Shown here: one piece after another, positions 55,715 to 64,000 of the stretch
Numbering within the stretch: the first letter of the stretch is position 1
Layout of the letters: every line of letters starts with the position of its first letter
NCBI GenBank assembly: GCA_022266195.1
Contig: WHVY01000001.1
Coordinates: 20,212,001 to 20,276,000 of the forward strand
Length of the DNA: 64,000 nt
Direction of reading: 5' to 3'
DNA from: Tetranychus cinnabarinus
Taxonomy: Eukaryota > Arthropoda > Arachnida > Trombidiformes > Tetranychidae
Notes under the pieces: generated by a model
Databases searched by the model: none
The model's input: only the letters and a program-made list of their open reading frames with translations
What the model was told of the DNA's origin: nothing
Made by a program: the position numbers and the translations under genes

Positions 55715-58700
55715 TTACAAATTAGTCTCTTTTACAATCTCGTCATTGATTGTTGGAGCAGAGATGATAGTCTTGCCATTGCCATCAGTTTCGCCTAAAA
55801 GCCAGTAAGTTGTCATAATTCCTTTGCCCTTTGGTCAGAAAAAGGAAAGAAAATTGTTAAAAACAAAAATAGATCTTTCATCGGAAATTTACCTTCATTT
55901 CAACTTCTCCTCGCAGATCAAGAATGAAATTACCAATCCTCAACAATAGTTCTCTAGTTTTAGGACTGACATGAATTTTTAACGCTGTTGAAAAAAGAAA
56001 TGAAAAAGTGTCAAGTCAGACATGAACATGTTTTGGTTGATAACAATAACTTACGCATTCCTGTCGATTCCATCCTAGATGCAGTATTGACAGTATCACC
56101 AAAAAGACAGTAACGAGGCATTTTAAGACCAACTACTCCAGCAACACAAGGACCTGAATGAACACCTATCCTCAGCTTGAGTTGCTCACCAGGCCTGTGT
56201 CGAATTGTAAAAGACATAACTGCATTGAGAAGAGTTAACGACATTCTAGCAATTTCTCGTGCATGCAAGATTCCATTTCGAGTAGGCAAACCAGAAACAA
56301 CCATATAAGCATCGCCAATAGTTTCAACCTATGGAAAATTGATGAGAGATGAAAAAAGTTCAATGAAATCTAACTTCAATCTACAAACAACAGAATGTAT
56401 TTCCAAACCAATTAGATTACAAAAATATATCCAGACTGGGAGTCTAATAAATTGTTAACTCAAAGTACTCAATCAGAATGCTTTTTTTATAGAGTGATTC
56501 TCAGGCAAAATCAGAATGAATAAATATTAATATTTGATAACTTATTGTAGATGGCAGAGAAAAAGATGGTTTGGAAGTTAATTAGATAAAAGATCATATT
56601 ACCTTATAAACATCAAAATTTTCCACAATTGAATCAAAGTGAGTGTAAAGATCGTTCAGCAATGTGACAACCTGCATTGGGGTACTTTGAGCTGAAAGCG
56701 ATGTGAACCCAACTATATCACTGAAATAGATTGTTACACTGTCATATGCTTCAGCAGTTACTGCATCTCCTTTGATCAACTGACTGGCAACCGATCTGAA
56801 AGAAAGAGAAAAAAGAATTGAATGTCAAAATTTAGGATAAAAGTAGAAGTAACATGAGACGAAAAGTAATCATCACATGGAGCAAAACAGTGGAAATAAA
56901 TCTTATAAATTGAATTTCATCATCTTATTAATACAATTGGAAAATTTGTGTATCTATTTCCAGTTTTTTTCATCATGTAAAGAATCTTTTATTGTATTTG
57001 GAAGAGTAGGAGAATCAATCAAATGTAACAAGCGAAAAGTAAAATTAACTAACTGATATGCGAAGTAGAACAATTGATAGAAGGAGGGAATTCGTTGAAG
57101 GCAAATTTGGTGAAACTTGTTTCACATATTATATCAGAATTTGAACCTTACTATTCTGATCAATCTTCAGCGAACGGAAATATTAGACATTAGAGAGAAA
57201 GAGAAGCAAGCAAGAAAGTTTCCATCTGATTCCTTGTTTATATTGATAAATTGTTTTCATGATGGGACATCACAACTGATGATGTTAAAATGGGAAACAC
57301 TTGCAGTTAAAATACCATCAGATATGAGAACGTGTTTATTTGGTTTCGTTTCCGGCGATGAAAATGAAAGCAGGAAAAATAATGGCAAGAATAGGAAGAG
57401 ATGAAGAGCAAGAGAAACAATACTCTCAACGGTTTTTTCTTTACCATTTCTCAAGTGATCATTTCTCATCTCATCCTATTATCGATCGATTGATGCTTTT
57501 CACTATTATTTTCACAATCATCATTATTGTCATCATAAGAAGGCAAAAAAACAATTGTTCACCAGATGAGAAAAGGAATTAGACAGATAGAGATTCCCAA
57601 GATGAGTTAAATGAAACAAAACAATGTCATTCCGATGCTGTAAACTAATTGTCTTTATCCTCAAGCTAACATGTTTACATAATGACATTAACCAGAGTAA
57701 TTTGTTAAATTAACCTTTGTCCAAATATACGGTAAGGTGAAATGAAAAGTCACATATGAGACCAGCGCTAATGAAAGAAATCAACAAACGGTCAAATAAT
57801 AAATAAACAGGTTAACCTCCAATTTAGTAGACGATTAAATTGACATGAAGCTGGTGAGGGTGATGAGATCAGTCAAGATGAAAGGATTACACACAGAGAG
57901 TGGGATAAATGGCATGTAAGGAGAAAGATAAACATGATGAAATGAGAGCAAACAGAATTCAACAGAAAATTGACAAAAATTAATCGTACCAATTGAAGTT
58001 GAAGTAGAGCAAGGCTGAAAAAAAGGCTAAATTACCAGGATTAAACTTACTTGGGTAACAATTGGTACAATAAATCTTCAGCTTTACGTTTTTCCTCCAA
58101 ATAATCTGCTGTTCGTTCCTCAACAAGTGTCTCCAAATTATTAGCATATTGTTCCATACGTGACAACAAATTATCCAAAATGTTTCCACTTTCATTGCTT
58201 CTGGAAAAAAGAGGGTAATGAAGGGTATTAATGATTGTCAAAGTAGACAAGGGAAATTTAATTAAATATGATTACCTGTTAAGTCGACGAATAACAGATT
58301 TGAGAGCTTGAAAATCTGGTCTATCAACTGGATCTTCAGACCAACATCGTTGCATTAATTGGATAACTTCGTCATCACAAGCATCATTTTGTATATTTGG
58401 ACGAAAACCGGGCTTGGGACTATTTTTAACATTTTCAACAATCTCTTTGTAATTTCCAATTAATCATAATTAAACCATCAAACCGTGCCAAGTTGATCCA
58501 TTATTCAGGTTAACATAATAGATTCAAGATGAAGGTGAGAGTGGATGAAGAGAAAACAAAGTCAAATATTAATGTAATTATTAAGTAGTCTAGTTAATTG
58601 AATAGAAAGGTTTGTCAATGGTATAGCTAAAAATAAAATCAGCCAACATCCTTTCTTCCCCAATACTGATCCTTTAATAAAATCTAGTAATTAGGAACAC

Positions 58701-61700
58701 TTGATTATGTCACTTAATAGTTTTCGAGAATCGTTAACTCAATCCAACAAGTAAGAATATAATGTAGGATAGACTTGCATCGAATCAATATTAATATAAA
58801 TCGGGTAAAACAATCAACCAAGTACACTTACTATTTTACTGCATCAATATAAACAATATACTACTGCCTCACAGTTTAATAATCAACATCAATTACAATT
58901 AAGCAAAGGTGATATCCTTTTTTTTGTCTTTATACGACATGTACATTACACAGTAGACATACATTTTATGAGAGGAACCATTAATTGAGGAGAGAAAGAA
59001 GGAAGAAAAAAAGGAAAAAAAATCATCGATTGGATGGACATTAGAATAGCACGATTAATATTAAATTACCTTGTGGTGTTAACAAACTATTGACTCCTAA
59101 ATGGAAGGTTCCTTTACGACAAACAATTTCATGGACGATTATTCCAAACGAGTAAACATCACCTTTCTGGGTTCCTTCAAAGGGTAGATTGGATAGTCTG
59201 AGTAGTTCAGGAGCTGTCCATAGTTTACCTTAATCAATTTGATTAAAATATACACAAAAGCAATCCAAAAAGGCGTAGGCAACCAACACATGGCAATGGC
59301 AAAAAAAGCGGGAAGCAAAACCCAGAATTAAAGAGAGAGAAGGAGAAAGAAATAAAAGGAAAAAAACAGAATGATTAATCATCCAAGTAACCATTAACAT
59401 GAAAACCTAACAACAACATAATAGAGATTTAGTTTGAACCAAAAATATCACCATTATATTTGAAAATTAAACCATAATCGCAATTAAAATGAAGCAAACA
59501 AAATCCGAGAAATAAATAAACCAGCAAAAAGTCATGTGATTAAAGAAACGTCTCATCAAGAAAACCAGAAATGGCGCTAATTACAAATTGCATTAATGTA
59601 CATCAACATTAATTAATGCAATGGCAACCCAAAAAAAAGCTCCAACAGCAATTATTTCTCTTAATCATAATAATTCTTTTATCTTAACCAACTCAAATTA
59701 TATTACGATTAATTCCATTGAGATTTCCATTGGAAATGCTGAACAACATCAACCATAAGATATAAAATGGCAATATTTAAGTTGATCAACCAGTATAGAT
59801 ATTAAGATATAGTAGGCAAAAAACTGAATGTAATACTAAACCAAATATAAAAAAGCATTTACTCCAAGCTAAATAATTTACAAACAATGTATTTAAATGT
59901 TAATAACTTCAACCCAAATCAAATTGATTCACAAGGAAATGTTATTAATAAATAAACACAGTTAATCATGAAATGTACAACAGACAAAAAAATATATAAT
60001 TTCAAATAAACAACCAAATTGGGTAAACCTTTTAAACTGAATAGACCAATGTAATACATTTACAATGTATTTTCACAGACAAATTACAGACTTGAATTGA
60101 GAGCAATCAAAGACAGAACTGATTGTATATAATAATAAATTTCAATTGGCGAGCAGTAAAATAATCTGAAAGTCAACCTAAACCCATCATTAACTAAGCC
60201 CAGAGGAAACCAATTTCAGAATCAACTGGACCAAATTTCAATTAAACCAATATCAAGGTAATGAGCAAAAGTAGAGTTTAATGAGCAAAGGTAAGAAGAT
60301 TGTTGATGAAGAAAGAAGAGTGAAGATGAGAAGAGGAAAGAAAAGGCTTTTTTAGCTTCACTAAAATGATTGAGATTCTTAGGTAAATGGATTTACTTTG
60401 GTAAACAAAATTGTCAAAAGCTATTTACCTTGTTTTTTTAACCTTTCCCCATCATTTTACCAGAAAAAAAGCATCCATTTTTACTCCTTTTTATACCTTT
60501 CATCACTCGACTATTGTTACTCTTGAAAACATCATTTTCATTCCCCAATCAATCTATTATCATCATCTTCATCTTGACTGGCAAATTGTTATTTTTAGGT
60601 AAACATGAGAGCAAAAGTCAACTAATAATTTACATAATTTTCAACTAGATTTTACCTTTTCTTGTCAACTCTTTCAAACGATTGTCAATGTAAATCAATT
60701 GATCAACTTGCAATGTTGACTTAACAGCTAGATTAACATAAATAATTTTCCTCTTCTTTCCAAATCAATCTAAATTGTCCAATTTTCAATTTTCTGGTTA
60801 CACGGAAATACAAATGTTTACTGATTAAAGGTTGACATTTTTATGGATAAACATGAATGGGGAAATTGTAAAATTAGCACTCAAACTTGTATCGCTTGAG
60901 TCGAGACAAGTTTGGTGAAAAAAAGCTAAGAAAAGCAATAATGATAATAACCTAATCCAGTTATTATTATAAATACCATTGGGAGTGATGTATTGGGAGT
61001 GATTTGGGTTTCAAGATGATAACAGTGATAACTGGTTATAACCATGATTTTGATGGAAACGGTTGATGATGCCAAGTAAAATATGAAAGTCACTTGAAGA
61101 GGAAAAGTTGGTTAATCTTGTCTTAACATTGTCAATTGATTTGATTAACTGGAGCAAAGTAGAGAAAAATGTTAATCAAGAAATGAGGAAAGGTGATTTT
61201 CTTATTGATTGTAATTTTCTTGATTACATTTTGGGTTTTCTGGTTAAATGGTTAACATTGACTAATCAACCAGACAAAGCAATCAATCTGTTTATCAATA
61301 ACATGAAAATGTAGAAGCAAAAAGCTCAATTTCAAACCATCAACATTTACTCATTAACCAGAAAAAGTTACTTCTAAATAAGAAATCAAAAAAATTAAAA
61401 TTCATTCTTTAACCGAAAAAATTCGAAATTCTGAGCAAAAATTATTTTCTTCAAAAAATTTATCAAAATCAGGAAAATTCTTCCATTCTTCAAATCGAAA
61501 TGTAAACTCAGTTTTTCAGAAATCAGATTTTCTTTACTTTCTTATTCAATTTGCAATTTCATGTTCTTTCGACTTTTTACTTGAAAAATTCCAAAAAAGT
61601 TCAGTTCCAAATATTTGAGTCAACCAAAGATGATTCTTTTCCAAGTTACACAAAGAGTTAAAAGCTTTTCTTCAGTATCTGAATATTCTGAGAAAACTAG

Positions 61701-64000
61701 AATTTTTCGGATCTTTTTCATTCTTTTCAAGTAAAATTTACATTCACTTTTTAAATACAAGCCTGTAAAAAATATCGAAACATTGAGTTCGAAATTCTCA
61801 AGAAAATCAAAATTTCGCCCGAATTTGATTGCTTTTCATTTTGCAGAATCATCGACAAAACATGAACAGAATTATCACAAAATTTCCAATATTCAAAATC
61901 AATAGAAATGTTGGAAATGGAAAAAGTTGTGAAAAGATTTTCTTTCTTGAACTTGCACTCGAAGAAACATTTCAAAATGAGTTTCTTTGAATATTAAGTC
62001 ACAGCAAAGAAAGTAAATGGTTAAAATGAAAATACCTTTTCTGTCAACTTGTAAGCAACACTTGAAACAATTATACCTTTAACCAACTCAAGATGTAATC
62101 TGATTGAAGTTGGAATAAAAAGAAAAGAATCAACAACTTAAATCTAAAATGAAATCAAATAATATCCAACATGGCAATGAATAGGAATAAAGAATCAAGT
62201 TGTGCAAATGAAAAACTAATTTCCAGGTTAAAAGTCACCTTTAGCATTCATTGTAAAACTGATTCACTTTCATTCATTATTTTGACTTGAATTCAATTTA
62301 ATTGAAGTTGACTTTTGCAACAGATTGCAGATGTGAATAGGGAAAAGGATTTCAGGGAAAAAAACAACTCATAAAGGATTCAATTTAATGAAAGGTCAAC
62401 AATATATTGAGCTTTTTCCATGGAATCCAAATGATTACAATTAAAGGTAATTGTGTTAAAACCAAAAGATTGACAATGAAAGCATTGAACGAAAAGTGAA
62501 ATTACCGTTTAAAATTGAACATTTCATTTAATCCATTTTCTGGATTAAATCTATTTTCTCAACCATTTTGCCCGTAAACAGTTGCAACCTTTCACCCAAT
62601 TTGATTATCACTCAATTTCATTGGCAACACTTTCGGACTCAACGATTTTGATTAACATTGAAACACAATTAACATTTGTAAGTTAATCGAATCAATGTAA
62701 AGGAAAGAAATTAAGTTTACTATCAACACTTTGTTTCAAACAAGTCATACATTTTTCATGATTAACTCTGTTTACTGTTAATTTGTTGCTTTTTCAAACA
62801 TTGGTAAACAATTAGATTGAACAGCAATCGAATCAATTGATTGCTAAAACAAACCAGTAAAGTGTTTACATTTGATCATTTTAAATCTTCCATTTGATTC
62901 CAACTGTTTTGGTAATAATCAAAATTAACAATGAAAATGCCATTAAAAGGTTTAACCATTCAGTTGCCATTTCTATGTCCAAGTCCATGGTTAGGATGAA
63001 GGGAAAGTCAACTGTAAGTTAAGCATATTGCTGTCTAATGTTGAATCTTTTAATGGATCTCTTTAGGCTTTTGGATAATTCAGTGATTATTGGAGTGAAA
63101 CAATTAATCAATTAATTTAACCAAATAAGCAATTTGATTAACCAACAAGCATTGGTAAACCTACAAATCCATTTCGATTGAAAAGCTTTTCAATAGCAAA
63201 AGGACAAAATGCTATTACAGTTGAACTTTCAACATTTTTGTAGTTGAAACGAAAAGAAGAGAAAAACGAAAATCTTTAATTTCTCGAACTTTACTTTCAC
63301 TTTTGGATCAAGGATGAAACCTGTATGAATTGAGTTGAAAATGGCTTCAATCTATTGATTCAATTTCGTTTAATTGCAGCAGCAATTGAGTGAAAATTAG
63401 AGAACAATTTATTTCTGTTTTCGATGAGAAAATTTATGTTTCAAATCGAAATGATATTTAAACGAAACTGAAAGAACGATTTCTACTGCATTCATTTCGT
63501 TGATGGATTGAAGTAATTGTTTCACTGTTGGAGCTGCTAGTTATTGATGTTAACAATAGATGTTGACAATCTGAACTGGGAACAATTAGCTTGATGAGAT
63601 TGCATGAAGCGAACTGAGAAGTTGGTTGTTTGAAAAGAATCTGTTTGCTTTTCGCTTTTCCTTGTCAATTAAACATAAAATTATTAATCGAAGTGAAAAT
63701 AACGATTTTTAATGTTGATTTGTAATTAAAAAGTGAAATTGAAAAGGGAAACTCAACATTGCATGATGAAAGAAACAGTTGAACATTTAATGTTTTTACC
63801 ATGAAAAGGAAAGTTTGAAATGCAAAATTATTAGCTGAGGGAAAAGCAAAATGAGCAAAGTAAATATTTTATTTGATGTAACAAAAAAATGAATAAAATA
63901 GTCAGGTAAAGCGGTTAAACATGGGAATGATTGAGAAAAGTTGTTTAATAGCAAAAGTAAACTGTTTTAATGATATTACTTACGTTTCCAGTAAACATTG
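55715..64000 (-). CDS. Receptor-type (membrane) guanylate cyclase, 3' part
   Basis: Makes cGMP; natriuretic-peptide-receptor-like. Exons on the minus strand: 64000-63984 (partial), 59228-59070, 58444-58276, 58200-58051, 56795-56603, 56328-56055, 55984-55893, 55828-55715; all junction phases agree, giving 388 residues here. The 5' part (ligand-binding, membrane and most of the kinase-homology domain) is outside the window. Visible: the end of the kinase-homology domain (KLWTAPELLR, GDVYSFGIIVHEI, RCWSEDPVDRPDF), the signalling helix (NILDNLLSRMEQYANNLE, EERTADYLEEKRKAEDLLY, QLLPKSVASQL) and the cyclase domain (SDIVGFTSLSA, VETIGDAYMVVSGLP, MPRYCLFGDTVNTASRMES). Metal-binding Asp residues and the Glu and Cys that select GTP are present, so an active guanylate cyclase is predicted. 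It ends KGIMTTYWLLGE plus ~24 residues. Confidence 0.94.
56796..58050 (-). other. Guanylate cyclase intron (1.25 kb)
   Basis: Between the signalling-helix exon and the first cyclase-domain exon. AT-rich; the short plus-strand frames here show no family resemblance. Nothing else seen. Confidence 0.65.
58445..59069 (-). other. Guanylate cyclase intron (0.6 kb)
   Basis: Splits a Glu codon in the kinase-homology domain. Contains a purine-rich A/G run near 58985-59025, otherwise nothing notable. Confidence 0.6.
59229..63983 (-). other. Guanylate cyclase intron (4.75 kb)
   Basis: Connects the partial exon at the right edge (ending TGGAAAC|GTAAGT) to the KLWTAPELLR exon; the joined codons read VYWKRKLWTAPELLR, as expected, so no exon is missing between them. 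AT-rich throughout, with no coding signal on either strand. Confidence 0.75.

Noticed and set aside
57117..57582. Plus-strand frames inside the guanylate cyclase intron
   Set aside because: Overlapping short frames on both strands, no start context or family motif, in an intron defined by conserved flanking exons.
61751..61975. 74-codon minus-strand frame as a missing cyclase exon
   Set aside because: Sequence is Phe/Ser/Lys-rich and unlike the kinase-homology domain. The exons on both sides join perfectly without it.

Overview
The window reads as nuclear DNA of a small-genome arthropod, most likely an acariform mite. The reasons are strongly AT-rich noncoding DNA, short introns with GTAAGT-type donors, a LanA-type laminin alpha, a long run of metazoan genes, and no bacterial operon features. 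The species call is inference from protein resemblance and genome style. No search could be run.

Layout. (1) 1-4160, plus strand: 3' part of a very large vasa-family DEAD-box helicase with seven CCHC zinc knuckles (vasa-1). (2) 4721-19070, minus: a complete laminin alpha chain in five exons. Its first intron holds a ~2.5 kb palindrome. (3) 19845-22881, plus: the spliceosome/ribosome-biogenesis DEAH helicase DHX15/Prp43 in eight exons, one intron of GC-AG type. (4) 22882-29186: about 6 kb without coding signal, then a two-exon gene (29187-35738) for a 957-residue secreted low-complexity protein I do not recognise. (5) 35894-45600: a locally duplicated block with vasa-2 (37158-39379), an aralar-like mitochondrial carrier lacking the EF-hand half (40191-41363) and vasa-3 (42709-44944), plus broken pieces left by the duplications. 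(6) 46511-55559: an intronless SAC3/GANP-like gene, a 171-bp MITE, intronless mitochondrial malonyl-CoA:ACP transacylase, dUTPase (minus), KTI12 (plus, with a tRNA-Lys(CTT) gene inside an intron) and a small secreted Thr-rich protein. (7) 55715-64000, minus: the 3' exons of a receptor-type guanylate cyclase that runs off the right edge.

The most unusual part is the vasa family. Three genes within 45 kb encode Vasa-type helicases with tandem zinc knuckles, GW-rich N-termini and the Vasa C-terminal acidic-Trp ending on a separate tiny last exon. The flanks show how they arose. Vasa-2 and vasa-3 share a near-identical promoter and lie next to full or broken copies of the carrier. Vasa-1 and vasa-3 share a 3' flank that in vasa-1 runs into the laminin gene, so a few bases of laminin 3' end were copied behind vasa-3. 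The inferred ancestral order is carrier - vasa - laminin. Vasa-1 also carries decayed duplicates of its own Q-motif region in its N-terminal extension.

Functional grouping: the vasa genes would act in germline/piRNA-type RNA metabolism. DHX15, the GANP-like protein, KTI12 and the tRNA belong to RNA handling. MCAT and the carrier are mitochondrial. Laminin and the two secreted proteins are extracellular. The clustering appears positional, not operonic.
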